The notes under the pieces: model-generated | The model's database searches: none | Told to the model about the DNA's origin: nothing | Seen by the model: only the letters and a program-made list of their open reading frames with translations | Source of the DNA: Melioribacteraceae bacterium | Lineage (GTDB): Bacteria > Bacteroidota > Ignavibacteria > Ignavibacteriales > Melioribacteraceae | DNA: 64,000 nucleotides | Assembly: GCA_022181065.1 (NCBI GenBank) | Contig: BQMY01000116.1 | Span: 35,093 to 99,092, forward strand | Direction: 5' to 3' | Translations under genes and position numbers: made by a program | Shown: positions 8,504-18,771 of the stretch, in pieces | Numbering within the stretch: the first letter of the stretch is position 1 | Layout of the letters: each line of letters begins with the position of its first letter

Positions 8504-10354
8504 CTAGTTCCAGTCATCACCTTCTTTGTCGGAATCTTCACTTTTACTTTCGTCCTCTTCAACTTCTTTCTCTTTCTCGAACTTGTAGAGTTCATTTTCG
8601 TATTCCGATATTTTCGCCTGAAGATTTTTCTCCATCGCGATAAGCTGACTTATTTTAGCAGTATATTCTTCTTTTTCTATCTCAATATTTGCCGTTTCAA
8701 CTTTAAGTTCCTGAAGATTCTGCTTATACTCTTCGATATCGGTTCTCAGTTGTTCAGAACGCTCTTCATAAGCTTTAATTTCAGAAATGATCTGCTTCTC
8801 TTTTTCCTCCAATTCATTATAATGCCCTGCGGTGGATTCGAGAAGCTGCTTGATCTGCCCCTGCAAGTCATCTTTTTTATTCTGGAGGAAATCAGTTTCG
8901 TTTTTCAATTCTTTAAGAAATAATCGGAAACTATTTTCTTTGTCTTTCAGTTCATCAATACTCTTGCCCAGTTCTTTTCTTTCACTATTCAGAGTTTCGA
9001 TATTTATTTCAGTCGCTTTTTTCTCTTTCTGTAGTACCTTGATCATACCGGAATATTCGGCATACTGTGAAATTTTTTCGCTCACCTGTTTTTCTTTGTC
9101 ACGAAGTTGTTTACCAATCTCCAGCGTTTCCTGTTTTAGCGCGTTGAGATACGATTTTGCGCCCGAAGCATCATCCATGAATTCTGAAAGCGTATCGGAA
9201 AGCTTGTTTTCCAGTTCAAGATAATTCTCCTCCATCTGAAATTTGGCTTTTTCCAGTTCATCTGCCTGACCTCTTATCTTCTTCAGCTCGTCATTCAGCT
9301 TCTCTTCATCCTCACGTTTTTCGAGGATTTCATTATTAAGTTCTGACTTAACCGATTCAAGACGTTTTATCTCCGAAATCACCTCTTCCTCTTTAGCTTT
9401 CAGAGCGGAAATCCCTTTTTCCAGGTCTTCCTTCTTAACATTATCGATAGCAATATTCTGCTCAAGTGTGGAAAGATCACGTTGTTTCGCCTGTATTTCC
9501 TGAACCAAGCTCTCTTTCTTTGAAGTGTAATCCTGAAACAGGTTATCTTTTTCACTAAGCTGATTTGTAAGGGCTGCAAGCGATTGGTCAAGGCTCGATT
9601 TTATCTCTTCATTGAAAGAAATTTTTTCATTCAATTCGGTAAGACGATTATTTTTTATATGTATCTCACCTTTGTATTCATCAACCTTTTCTTCTAATTT
9701 TTCCTTTTCTTCCCTCAGCTCAACAATACGCTTTTCTGTTTCAACAATTTCAACTTCAAAACTTGTTTTTTTCTCTTCAAGTTCGCCGGACTGACTTTTA
9801 AGGTCATCAATTCTTTCCCGATTGAGCTCAACCTCTTCTGATATTTTCGTTTCGGATTCTTTTAGCGCCGTTGCTTTCTGCTCAAGATCAACTATCTGCA
9901 TATCAAGTGTTTCATACTTCGCGGTCAGGTCAGCAATCTTCTCGTCAAGATCACCGATTGTTTTTTTCTTGCGCTCAATTTCATCATCGAGGTTCGAATT
10001 AAATGCCTCATTATCATTCTTTAACTCTTCACTTTGCGAGATTCTTATCTGTAGTTCACCAAGTTTAGTCTCTTCTGCTTCCTGCTTACCGGCGAGATCA
10101 TCAACGCTATTTTCCAGTTCCGCCAATGCGCTTTTTTTCTCTTCGGTCTGGTTTTCAAGATTACGTATATCATTAACCAGTTCATTTTTTTCACGCGCGA
10201 TATCGGAAAGTTCCTCACGTGCTTCGGCGAGTTGCTTCTCAACCTTTTCAAGGTCACCCGTTTTTTCCTGTAGCTGATGTATTTGATTTCTTAATTCATC
10301 ATTCTCTTCAACAAGTTTATCAATATCCTTACCGGGTCTTTTTAAGAAATTCAT
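8504..10354 (-). CDS. Large cytosolic coiled-coil protein
   Basis: A 616-residue protein that is almost entirely heptad-repeat coiled coil, rich in Glu, Lys, Leu, Asp, Asn and Gln (for example NELVNDIRNLENQTEEKK). It has no signal peptide, no membrane segment and no recognisable globular domain. It has no Walker A or ABC motifs, so it is not a complete SMC or RecN ATPase. The C terminus is very acidic (EEDESKSEDSDKEGDDWN). The start ATG follows GAGGAG. It stands alone, with a strong terminator behind it. A filament-forming or scaffold role is only inference. Long open frames on the opposite strand here are artefacts of its biased codon composition. Confidence 0.8.
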   Translation of the reverse strand: MNFLKRPGKDIDKLVEENDELRNQIHQLQEKTGDLEKVEKQLAEAREELSDIAREKNELVNDIRNLENQTEEKKSALAELENSVDDLAGKQEAEETKLGELQIRISQSEELKNDNEAFNSNLDDEIERKKKTIGDLDEKIADLTAKYETLDMQIVDLEQKATALKESETKISEEVELNRERIDDLKSQSGELEEKKTSFEVEIVETEKRIVELREEKEKLEEKVDEYKGEIHIKNNRLTELNEKISFNEEIKSSLDQSLAALTNQLSEKDNLFQDYTSKKESLVQEIQAKQRDLSTLEQNIAIDNVKKEDLEKGISALKAKEEEVISEIKRLESVKSELNNEILEKREDEEKLNDELKKIRGQADELEKAKFQMEENYLELENKLSDTLSEFMDDASGAKSYLNALKQETLEIGKQLRDKEKQVSEKISQYAEYSGMIKVLQKEKKATEINIETLNSERKELGKSIDELKDKENSFRLFLKELKNETDFLQNKKDDLQGQIKQLLESTAGHYNELEEKEKQIISEIKAYEERSEQLRTDIEEYKQNLQELKVETANIEIEKEEYTAKISQLIAMEKNLQAKISEYENELYKFEKEKEVEEDESKSEDSDKEGDDWN

Positions 10355-10673
10355 CTGAATTACTCCTCAAACGGGTAGTTAATTAGTTGTTTGTAATATT
10401 CAACAAGTGTTTAAGCTAATTGATTCTTTTAAATGTAAGTTAAATTTTATAAAAGGACAAATCTATAATTGTTTATTTAATCACACTTTAGAGGTATTTC
10501 TCGCATTGAAGATTTATATAAAGCCATGATGAATAATTTCCGATATTTCATAAAGAATTTTATCATTTTATTCCGCGTGAGAGTTTTATACTAAAACATT
10601 CTATTGCCCTTTTAATGAGACATTGATATATTGATTATTAAATAGATATAAGAATGCTATAATCGGAGAAATA
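10355..10673. other. Divergent AT-rich intergenic region
   Basis: This 319 bp stretch separates the divergent coiled-coil gene and M28 peptidase gene and must hold both promoters. I see only AT-rich sequence and the GGAG ribosome-binding site just before 10674. There is no open frame of note, no strong hairpin and no repeat. Confidence 0.5.
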
Positions 10674-13028
10674 ATGAAAAAACTTATAATATTTATCGCT
10701 TATTTTTCTATCGTTTTCACTCTGTCGGCACAAGGCTCCCGCGATCTTGTGGGTAATATAATTAATGAAGTAAATCAGGATACTCTCCTTAAATATGTTG
10801 AAGAACTATCAGGCGAAGTATCTGTTATAGTCGGAGGTACACAGCAGACTATCGTCTCCCGCCATAAAAATGCTGCCGGCAATATTATCGCGGCTAATTA
10901 TCTGAAAGAAAAACTTACCTCTTACGGATACAATACCTACTTTCAGGATTTCAGTTCAACCGGTCGGAATGTTTACGCTGTAAAAACCGGAACTGAGTTT
11001 CCCGACCAGCAATATATGATCTGCGCTCATTACGACGCCATGCCTTCCTCAGGTCCTGCTCCCGGCGCAGATGATAATGGAAGCGGAACAGCTGCTGTTA
11101 TTGAAGCAGCCAGAATCCTTAAGGATATGGGTCTTCCTTATACTGTTATCTTCGCGCTTTGGGATGAGGAAGAACAGGGACTTGTTGGAAGCAACTATTA
11201 CGCTGATAACGCGGCTTCCGCGGGCGATAATATTAGAGGTGTCGTAAACCTCGACATGATAGCATGGGAAGAAAATGGTGATAATACTGTACGCATTCAC
11301 ACAAAGGATATAGCCCAATCATATAAACTATCTGATAAAATGGTTGAAGCGATCAGCAAATACGATCTTAATCTTACATATTCCATTAAAGACCCCGGTA
11401 TTACCGCGAGTGATCACGCATCATTCTGGTCAAATGGTTATAGCGCAATACTCCTTATTGAAGATGACGTAAACGACTTTAACAATTATTACCACACATC
11501 AAACGATTTGATTCAATATTTTGATAATGAATATTTCGTTAATTGTTCCAAACTTGCTATCGCGACTTTATCAACATTCGCGTTGAATCTCGACATTCAG
11601 ATTATTCACGAACCTATGACTTCAATAGAACATTCCAACGATATAATTGTTGAAGCTGATATTGTAAGCGGATTGGAAATCGCGTCAGGCGCGGACGCTC
11701 CAAGTCTTTATTATCGTGCTGATCATGGAGCCGGTTTTAATGATTATACATCCGTTACAGGTCAAAATACTACCGGTAACACATACGAATTCACAATTCC
11801 CGGTCAAATGCTCGGCACTTTGGTTGAGTACTACATTGCCGCGCAAGATGTTAACGGCGATTTTGTAACCACACTTCCCGAGGGAGGATCAGGTACAAAT
11901 CCTCCGGGATCAATTCCTCCTCCATCAGCATTCCAGTTTTTTGTTGCTCCTTACGATATCGTATTTGAAGATAACTGCGGAAGCATGGGGCATTGGGCTC
12001 ACACAGGCTCATGGAATATTACCGATCAATATTGCGTCTCCCAACCTTATTCTCTGACTGATTCTCCTGATGATAATTATCCAGGTTCATACGACGCTTA
12101 TATGACAATGAATGAATCTGTTAGTTTGGCAGATGCTATTGGTGTTGAACTCTCATTCAAACTAAAATATGATATTGAAGATAACTGGGATTATGCCCAG
12201 ATTGAAATCTCAACTAATAATGGAACAACCTGGACACCACTCGAAGGATTATTCACTAATCCGGGAACAGGCTCATTCCAGCCGAATGGTGAACCCCTTT
12301 ATGACGGCGTTTCTGATTGGGTAACTGAAAAAATAAGCCTTAACTCCTACATCGGTGATGATATTAAAATTCGCTTCCAGATGAAATCCGACGGATACAT
12401 CGAAGAAGATGGTATCTACATAGACGACTTTATGATAATCAACTACACAATCGTTCCGGTCGAACTTGTCTCGTTCAAAGCGGAAGCTACCGAAGCAGGC
12501 GTTATGCTCAACTGGAAAACCCTCTCCGAGCTTAATAATAAAGGATTCAAAGTATTACGTTCGGAGAATTTTGAAGACTACGTAGCGCTTGATTTTGTCG
12601 ATGGTAACGGTACAACAACTCAGAGTAGCTCCTACACATATTTTGATCAGCTTTCAGGATCAGGCGAATATCAATATAAATTGATTCAGACTGATTTTGA
12701 TGGTGCTGAGAAAATATACGGTCCTGTTGAAGTTAACTTTGAAGGTGTAAACAATTACGCGCTTAACCAGAACTATCCAAACCCGTTCAACCCGGGTACG
12801 ATGATCAATTATTCAATTCCGGTAAGCGGAAAAGTTAACATAACTGTGTATGACATCCTTGGAAATAAAGTGGCGACCCTCGTAAACTCACTTTTGGAAC
12901 AGGGAAGTTATGAAGTATCATTCAACGCCGGTAACTTATCATCAGGAATGTACATATATACCATAAATGTTCAAGGAGCTGACGGAAGTCATTTCATGGA
13001 CACACAAAAAATGATGCTAATGAAGTAA
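10674..13028 (+). CDS. Secreted M28 family aminopeptidase with T9SS sorting domain
   Basis: A 784-residue exported zinc peptidase. It starts with a signal peptide (MKKLIIFIAYFSIVFTLSAQ). The M28 catalytic domain (about 35-300) shows the metal and catalytic residues: HYDAMP (His about 117), GADDNGSG (Asp), WDEEEQG (Glu pair), NLDMIAW (Asp) and YYHTSND (His). After it come beta-rich segments and a region resembling a MAM/LamG-type jelly roll (about 425-590). The final roughly 85 residues are a type A T9SS sorting domain with NYPNPFNPG and a Gly-Met-Tyr tail, so export is through the type IX system to the surface or medium. The likely role is digestion of peptides for nutrition. A GGAG precedes the ATG. 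Confidence 0.93.
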   Translation: MKKLIIFIAYFSIVFTLSAQGSRDLVGNIINEVNQDTLLKYVEELSGEVSVIVGGTQQTIVSRHKNAAGNIIAANYLKEKLTSYGYNTYFQDFSSTGRNVYAVKTGTEFPDQQYMICAHYDAMPSSGPAPGADDNGSGTAAVIEAARILKDMGLPYTVIFALWDEEEQGLVGSNYYADNAASAGDNIRGVVNLDMIAWEENGDNTVRIHTKDIAQSYKLSDKMVEAISKYDLNLTYSIKDPGITASDHASFWSNGYSAILLIEDDVNDFNNYYHTSNDLIQYFDNEYFVNCSKLAIATLSTFALNLDIQIIHEPMTSIEHSNDIIVEADIVSGLEIASGADAPSLYYRADHGAGFNDYTSVTGQNTTGNTYEFTIPGQMLGTLVEYYIAAQDVNGDFVTTLPEGGSGTNPPGSIPPPSAFQFFVAPYDIVFEDNCGSMGHWAHTGSWNITDQYCVSQPYSLTDSPDDNYPGSYDAYMTMNESVSLADAIGVELSFKLKYDIEDNWDYAQIEISTNNGTTWTPLEGLFTNPGTGSFQPNGEPLYDGVSDWVTEKISLNSYIGDDIKIRFQMKSDGYIEEDGIYIDDFMIINYTIVPVELVSFKAEATEAGVMLNWKTLSELNNKGFKVLRSENFEDYVALDFVDGNGTTTQSSSYTYFDQLSGSGEYQYKLIQTDFDGAEKIYGPVEVNFEGVNNYALNQNYPNPFNPGTMINYSIPVSGKVNITVYDILGNKVATLVNSLLEQGSYEVSFNAGNLSSGMYIYTINVQGADGSHFMDTQKMMLMK

Positions 13029-13044
13029 TATAGTGCTGAGTACT

Positions 13045-14840
13045 TAACCGTAAAGACGCCATATGGTTGCTGAGCTTGTCGAAGTAAATGGCGTCTTTAC
13101 CCAGAAAAAACACAATTATTTTCGTAGGGGAGGGTCACCGACCCTCCTTTTGCTTGTCACAATCTGTGGATTGTCACGTCCTCCTTTGAAGAAAGTGGAT
13201 TTCGACGCCAGTCGAAAGACGGAGGATGACTTTTAAGACCAGCGGATTTGCCAAGGTTAAAAAGTCCTTCCCTTTACTAAAGTTTACAAACCTCAGGTTT
13301 GGGAAGTCCGCCTCAGGCGGATAGGATGGGTTCGTTTAATGTCATGCTGTTTCCGGGGTTTCTCCGCCTTGGGGGACAACGACATTGCTGTTTTTGCAAG
13401 GGGCTACTTCGAGGACCTCAGCAGCCCTTTCCCGACTGCTTCAACAAACAAACATATTTTTTTCGTAGAGGAGGGTCACCGACCCTCCTTTTGCTTGTCA
13501 CAATCTGTGGATTGACACGGCCTCCTTCGAAGAAAGTGGATTTCGACGCCAGTCGAAAGACGGAGGATGACTTTTCCGGATATAGCAAAATTCAATCAAT
13601 CCCTTATTACCCCTTCTCCCGAGGCATGGGCTTTTTTATGACGGCTACTTCGAGAACCTCAGCAGCCTTTTCTCGATAATCGCAAATAAAAAAACAAAAC
13701 CGGTCAACAGTTGATAATTTTTAATGTCCTCCTTTGAAGGAGGTGGATTTCGACGCCAGTCGAAAGACGGAGGATGATTTTTAAGTCCAGCAGATTTGCC
13801 AAGGTTAAAAAGTCCTTCCCTTTGATAAAGGGAAGGATTTAGGATGGGTTCGTTTAATGTCATGCTGTTTCCGGGGTTTCTCCGCCTTGGGGGACAACGA
13901 CATTGCTGTTTTTGCAAGGGGCTACTTCGAGGACCTCAGCAGCCTTTTCACGACTGCTTCAACAAACAAACATATTTTTTCGTAGGGGAGGGTCACCGAC
14001 CCTCCTTTTGCTTGTCACAATCTGTGGATTGACACGTCCTCCTTTGAAGGAGGTGGATTTCGACGCCAGTCGAAAGACGGAGGATGACTTTTAAGTCCAG
14101 CAGATTTGCCAAGGTTAAAAAGTCCTTCCCTTTGATAAAGGGAAGGATTTAGGATGGGTTCGTTTAATGTCATGCTGTTTCCGGGGTTTCTCCGCCTTGG
14201 GGGACAACGACATTGCTGTTTTTGCAAGGGGCTACTTCGAGGACCTCAGCAGCCTTTTCACGACTGCTTCAACAAACAAACATATTTTTTCGTAGAGGAG
14301 GGTCACCGACCCTCCTTTTGCTTGTCACAATCTGTGGATTGTCACGTCCTCCTTTGAAGGAGGTGGATTTCGACGCCAGTCGAAAGACGGAGGATGACTT
14401 TTTCGGATATAGCAAAATTCAATCATCTCCTTACTAACCTTTGTGCCGGGGCAGAGGTCAAGGGACGGGCAATGTGGGATAGGTTTATTATGACGGCTAC
14501 TTCGAGGACCTCAGCAGCCCTTTCCCGACTGCTTCAACAAACAAACATATTTTTTCGTAGAGGAGGGTCACCGACCCTCCTTTTGCTAGTCACAATCTGT
14601 GGATTGTCACGTCCTCCTTTGAAGGAGGTGGATTTCGACGACAGTCGAAAGACGGAGGATGACTTTTCCGGATATAGCAAAATTCAATCATCTCCTTACT
14701 AACCTTTGTGCCGGGGCATGGGCTTTTTTATGACGGCTACTTCGAGGACCTCAGCAGCCTTTTCACGATAATCGTAAATAAAAAAAAACGTAGAGGCGTA
14801 CCATGTTTACCCCGTAAGACGGGGGTGCGCCTCTACAAAA
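13045..14840. repeat. Mosaic array of extragenic palindromic repeats
   Basis: About 1.8 kb without a credible gene, built from shuffled repeat modules. Module A (about 110 bp, full copies from about 13123, 13464, 13981, 14291 and 14556, plus a partial one from 13725) holds GGAGGGTCACCGACCCTCC, then CCTCCTTTGAAGGAGG and TTCGACGCCAGTCGAA, all palindromes. Module B (about 13784-13980 and 14091-14290, with a degenerate copy at 13232-13460) contains the TCCTTCCCT hairpin. Module C (CGGATATAGCAAAATTCAATCA) appears at about 13578, 14404 and 14669. A 310 bp A+B unit is in near-perfect tandem (13842 and 14152 match). The left end has the stem GTAAAGACGCCAT (13050-13062) with its complement (13088-13100). 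Repeated open frames in the array are artefacts. Confidence 0.85.
14790..14836 (-). terminator. Hairpin, probable terminator of the serine hydrolase gene
   Basis: GTAGAGGCG (14790-14798) pairs perfectly with CGCCTCTAC (14828-14836), with an inner CCCCGT/ACGGGG stem. On the minus strand it is followed by GTTTTTTTTATT. It lies 54 bp beyond the stop of the minus-strand gene at 14890. Similar CGTAGAGGCG elements are widespread extragenic palindromes, so it may be a repeat used as a terminator. Confidence 0.6.
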
Positions 14841-14889
14841 GAAACATACAAATTTTCTAAAAGATGATATCTAAATACTTTCCAGCCCG

Positions 14890-16101
14890 TTAATCCATCT
14901 CATCAATTAATCTGTACAACACATCATTGATAACATTTAGATTATTTTCGCCCTCGGCTGAAAACTGCACCTCGGAATTACTCATAAACACAAATCCATT
15001 ATTTGTTTTCGGGTTAAAATGAATTTTCGCTACCGTACCCAGATCAGTCCCGGCATGAGAAATTTCATCCCCCTCAAGAAACCAGAAAACACCATGTTTC
15101 ACCCCTGAACCTGTATCGGTGTATAACTTGTTGAATAATAGTTCATATCCTGTATCCGAAAGCAAAGCCTGCTGACTCGTGCCGGCATAACCCTTGATCA
15201 TTTCTGTCAGGAATTTGGTTAGATCATTTGTGGTAGTTATAAGTGAACCACTCGCGTACAACGCACATTGATAAAACGGATAAGCACTATCATGATCGAA
15301 ATACAATTTGGCATAATTTCCTGTGTTAAAGTTTTCACCATACTCAAAGGAGGTACTGGTCATATCAAGCGGCAGAAATATATTGTCCTTCACAAACTCG
15401 CTGTATGGCATCCCGCTTTTTATCTCTATAAGTAACGCCGCGAGTGAAGCGCCAATGTTGCTGTAACTGTATCCCATGCCCGGCGCATAGTTACTATAAT
15501 TTGCGGCAGAATAATAATCACCATTAGAAGCAAGATATTCATACAATATTACACCCGCTGAAGGGAGTTCTTCCCTGCTGACATTCAGCGCATTCAACAT
15601 CATCAATGCCGGTTCGCTTTCCATATTTTGGTTCGGCAATATTCTGTAGGTGGCGAAGAAAAAGTTTATATCGTCCACAATACCGGATGTGTGTGTGACA
15701 AGATGTTTAACCCTGATTTCACTTTCGGAGTAGTAGGGATTTACAACTTCAAATGGAAGGATTTCATTAATATTTGTCTCGAGAGTAAAATAATTAAGGT
15801 CTATTGCCTTTGCGATCGCTACACCCAAAACCGCTTTACTCACCGAGGCGACTGATTGTCGGGTATCCCCATCATATTTAAGTCCTGTTTCTACATTGGC
15901 ATAACCGTGAAAGCCGGATAACGTTACATTCCCGTCCTTGACAATTGCGTATGTAAACCCCGGTAGAGTGGACCCGCTGTGTTTTTCAGCAAGTTCATCT
16001 GATAAACTTTTAACCTCGGGCGAGGTGCTCTCTTCACTGCACGCGGTGAAGAGAAGAAGTGATAAAAGCAACGTTATTATAAATTTGGTTTGGCGTTTCA
16101 T
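14890..16101 (-). CDS. Lipoprotein serine hydrolase (beta-lactamase / DD-peptidase-like)
   Basis: A 403-residue member of the class C beta-lactamase-like serine hydrolases (esterases, D-aminopeptidases, DD-peptidases). The lipoprotein signal (LLLFTACSEES) puts it in a membrane, exposed outside the cytoplasm. Active-site motifs are all present: S-x-x-K in ASVSKAVLG (about 85-93), Y-x-N in YSYSNIGASL (about 210) and H-x-G in SHAGTDLG near the C terminus. It is of normal length for the family. True beta-lactamase activity cannot be inferred. It stands alone, followed by a hairpin terminator and the repeat array. Confidence 0.88.
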   Translation of the reverse strand: MKRQTKFIITLLLSLLLFTACSEESTSPEVKSLSDELAEKHSGSTLPGFTYAIVKDGNVTLSGFHGYANVETGLKYDGDTRQSVASVSKAVLGVAIAKAIDLNYFTLETNINEILPFEVVNPYYSESEIRVKHLVTHTSGIVDDINFFFATYRILPNQNMESEPALMMLNALNVSREELPSAGVILYEYLASNGDYYSAANYSNYAPGMGYSYSNIGASLAALLIEIKSGMPYSEFVKDNIFLPLDMTSTSFEYGENFNTGNYAKLYFDHDSAYPFYQCALYASGSLITTTNDLTKFLTEMIKGYAGTSQQALLSDTGYELLFNKLYTDTGSGVKHGVFWFLEGDEISHAGTDLGTVAKIHFNPKTNNGFVFMSNSEVQFSAEGENNLNVINDVLYRLIDEMD

Positions 16102-16307
16102 AATATCTCCTGTTTTTGATAATTAAATTTTATGCTTCAAAATTATCACACAGGAGACACGTTATCGTCTTATATTATAATTGCGGACTCAAAAATGAAA
16201 TTCGGTACTTATAAGAATAGGACACACTTGCCTTATTAATTAAAGTTTTGTAATTTTAATTTGGGCAAATTATAAACCAACAAAAATCATCATTTTCAGG
16301 AATTGTT

Positions 16308-17210
16308 GTGAGAAAAATAACAAAGAAGAAGTTCGACGAATATTCCAGATTGAAAACTCCACCGCGAAAATTAGGACTGCCAGAATGGACCTACCTCTTG
16401 TTCGGTGGATTTTGGAAAAAAATTTTCTATGTAATTATTATTTTCAGTTTGATTATGTCGCACTATTTCGAAGTTTTACCAGGAATATATTCGCTGATAA
16501 TATTTCAGGGTGAACTTGAAACTGTAAAAGGCGAAGTTCTTGGTTTTTCAGAAACAAATTTTAGTGAAAATGATGAACCGGTTTATAAAATTGAGTTTGA
16601 GTTTAATCATCCCGAACTAGGCATTATAACAGGGAACTGCTATAAAACCGGAACTCCATACCTGACTGGCGCAAATGTGAAAGTTGAGTATCTATCAGAT
16701 AACCCATTTGTTTCAAGAATTAAGGGGACAAGATACCATTTTTCTTTGTTTGGTATTCTTATCGTATTTGTTTTTCTATTTATGGCTGCTGCAACTCTAT
16801 GGATGATGATCATTAATGATTTTCGTGTAGCTCTACTAATGCGATACGGCATCGTTGGCAAAGCACAACTGAAGGAACGGCGGTTTATCAAGGAAGATAA
16901 AAACGAAAATAGGATTTACCAATACACGTTTACATATCTAACAGAGAATGGAGAAAACAGGGAGTATGTAACTAAATCTATACGGATGGAAGAACTTGAA
17001 GATGAGAAGTTCGAAATTATACTTTACCACCCCACTAAGAAAAAGTTGGTATGGTTTATTGATCAAGCCATTAATAAGATAATTATCAATGAGAAAGGTG
17101 AATTTGTTTTAAGCAACAATAGTAAGTTGGCGTTACTTGAGCTATTATTCCCTGCAATAATAGTGGGAATAATAATATTTGAAGTTTTGGTTTTTCTCTA
17201 TAACATATAA
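16308..17210 (+). CDS. Membrane protein, DUF3592-like
   Basis: A 300-residue protein starting at GTG 16308, preceded by CAGGAA. It has a basic N terminus, then hydrophobic segments at about 37-65, 143-166 and 276-298. Two soluble beta-rich segments (about 70-138 and 180-262) each follow a membrane segment and look alike, for example TVKGEVLGFSETN and GIVGKAQLKERRF followed by YKIEFEF and YQYTFTY. This resembles a duplicated DUF3592-like domain. The function is unknown. Its 3' end is convergent with the histidine kinase at 17250. Confidence 0.7.
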   Translation: MRKITKKKFDEYSRLKTPPRKLGLPEWTYLLFGGFWKKIFYVIIIFSLIMSHYFEVLPGIYSLIIFQGELETVKGEVLGFSETNFSENDEPVYKIEFEFNHPELGIITGNCYKTGTPYLTGANVKVEYLSDNPFVSRIKGTRYHFSLFGILIVFVFLFMAAATLWMMIINDFRVALLMRYGIVGKAQLKERRFIKEDKNENRIYQYTFTYLTENGENREYVTKSIRMEELEDEKFEIILYHPTKKKLVWFIDQAINKIIINEKGEFVLSNNSKLALLELLFPAIIVGIIIFEVLVFLYNI

Positions 17211-17249
17211 GTCTTGAAATACAGCGGAAAACTTGGAAATTCCTTTCAC

Positions 17250-18584
17250 TTAAAAATCCGCCTCCAGCAGCTCAGCTTTTCCGGATGTCTGATCATTATG
17301 CTGAGTTGGGTGATCAAACGGTATTTCCAAAGTTACTGTAGTTCCGGAACCCTTCTTCGATTGAATATCAATTTTTATTTTATTCAAATCACAGCAGGTT
17401 TTCACCAGCGATAACCCGAGTCCGTTTCCGTCGTATGCTCTTGTGTAGCCTTGCTCCTCCTGTGAAAACGGCTCAAAAAGACGCGGTAAATACTTCTCCG
17501 ATATTCCTATCCCGGTATCAATAATTTTCACTACTGAAACGGTTCCCCCATTTTTCGCCACTATTTTCACAACTCCTTTTTCAGTATATTTCAGCGCGTT
17601 ATCAATCAGTTGTTCAAATATTATCCTTGTAGAATATTCATCAACTTTTAGTTTGATTGAATCTTTACAATCACACTTTAGCTTGATATTTTTGCTTGTC
17701 GCGACCGATTGATAATCCTTGATAACCGGATTTATAATTTCACTCAGCAGATCGAGTTTTACAAACTTCACATCATACGTCTTTGTCCGCATTTGTGAAA
17801 TATTGAGTATAAGCTCAACCGTTCTGATTATTCTCTTGCACGAATTTGTAATGGAATTAAATATAACGGAGTTCTCATTTGACTGATTTTCAGGAATAGT
17901 CTCTCGTAATAAACCGGAGAAGCTCAAAATTGAATTTAACGGAGTTCTTATTTCATGCGACATCTGCGTGAGAAATTCTGTTTTGAGTTTGTCACTATAT
18001 TCGGCTCGCTTCTTAGCCCGTGCTAATTCGAAGTTTTTTCCAAGAAGTACTTTCCGCATGTTTTTTGAAATAAGCACTAATGATGTTAAAGCAATAGTAG
18101 CAATCATCTCGAAATGAATTACCGAAAAAATTGCGGTGTAAATCTCGAATGAGGAAGAAAACTCAATAATTCCAAAAAACGCGCTCGAAATCACAAGTAG
18201 CGGCAACAAAACCGCGTAATAGATTATCGTAACCGTCAACGACCAAAGTATTACAAGACCTATTGGCTCAGTTAATTTTTTGATAAATAAATGATAAATA
18301 TAAAAACCTGTAATCACCGCGCCCACATGCATGATTATATTTACATAATAATTTCCCCCCTCGGGGATAGATAAAGACGTGATTAAAGATATTCCAATCA
18401 GATATATCCAGTGAGGGAGATAAAATATACTCGTAAAAACGGCAATTTCCCTCAAATCTGTTGTTGCGGAATTCATTCCCGGTACGGTTATTTTTATCTC
18501 GCCCAATATCAGGGAAAGCAACCCGAATCCCGTCATCAGAAGAATATTTTTTAATACAGGATATTGTTTTATATATTTTAACAT
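17250..18584 (-). CDS. Membrane-bound sensor histidine kinase
   Basis: A 444-residue kinase. About six transmembrane segments fill residues 10-175 with no evident periplasmic sensor domain, so the signal may be membrane-linked. Then comes a dimerisation domain with the phosphorylated His210 in FLTQMSHEIRTPLNS. The ATPase domain shows the N box (DNALKYTEKG), the G1 box (DTGIGIS), the F box (RLFEPFSQE) and the G2 box (GNGLGLSLVK). No receiver domain is fused and no response regulator gene is adjacent, so its partner lies elsewhere. Confidence 0.9.
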   Translation of the reverse strand: MLKYIKQYPVLKNILLMTGFGLLSLILGEIKITVPGMNSATTDLREIAVFTSIFYLPHWIYLIGISLITSLSIPEGGNYYVNIIMHVGAVITGFYIYHLFIKKLTEPIGLVILWSLTVTIIYYAVLLPLLVISSAFFGIIEFSSSFEIYTAIFSVIHFEMIATIALTSLVLISKNMRKVLLGKNFELARAKKRAEYSDKLKTEFLTQMSHEIRTPLNSILSFSGLLRETIPENQSNENSVIFNSITNSCKRIIRTVELILNISQMRTKTYDVKFVKLDLLSEIINPVIKDYQSVATSKNIKLKCDCKDSIKLKVDEYSTRIIFEQLIDNALKYTEKGVVKIVAKNGGTVSVVKIIDTGIGISEKYLPRLFEPFSQEEQGYTRAYDGNGLGLSLVKTCCDLNKIKIDIQSKKGSGTTVTLEIPFDHPTQHNDQTSGKAELLEADF

Positions 18585-18771
18585 CAGTTAACTTTTCCGG
18601 AAAATGAAGTAATTAATAGCAGGCTATCAGGATGATGAGCAGAAGTAATGCCCGAATAAGTTTAAAGCATAAGACCAGTTAACGCATTATAAGTTATAGT
18701 CGAAAAATATTCAGGAAATTTTATACTCTTTTTTATTTTTCGCTCTTACAAATTTATTATAAGAAATAATT

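Noticed and set aside
8480..10277. Ser/Phe-rich + strand open frames opposite the coiled-coil gene
   Set aside because: The biased Glu/Lys/Leu codons of the coiled-coil gene remove stops on the other strand. The minus-strand frame has a good start, a GAGGAG and a terminator.
13299..14702. Several 60-126 codon open frames on both strands, repeated with the same peptide
   Set aside because: They are read from the palindromic repeat modules, overlap each other on both strands and repeat only because the DNA repeats. No ribosome-binding sites fit them.
13045..14840. Possible CRISPR array
   Set aside because: Repeats are long, mosaic and without unique spacers of equal size, and no cas gene is present.
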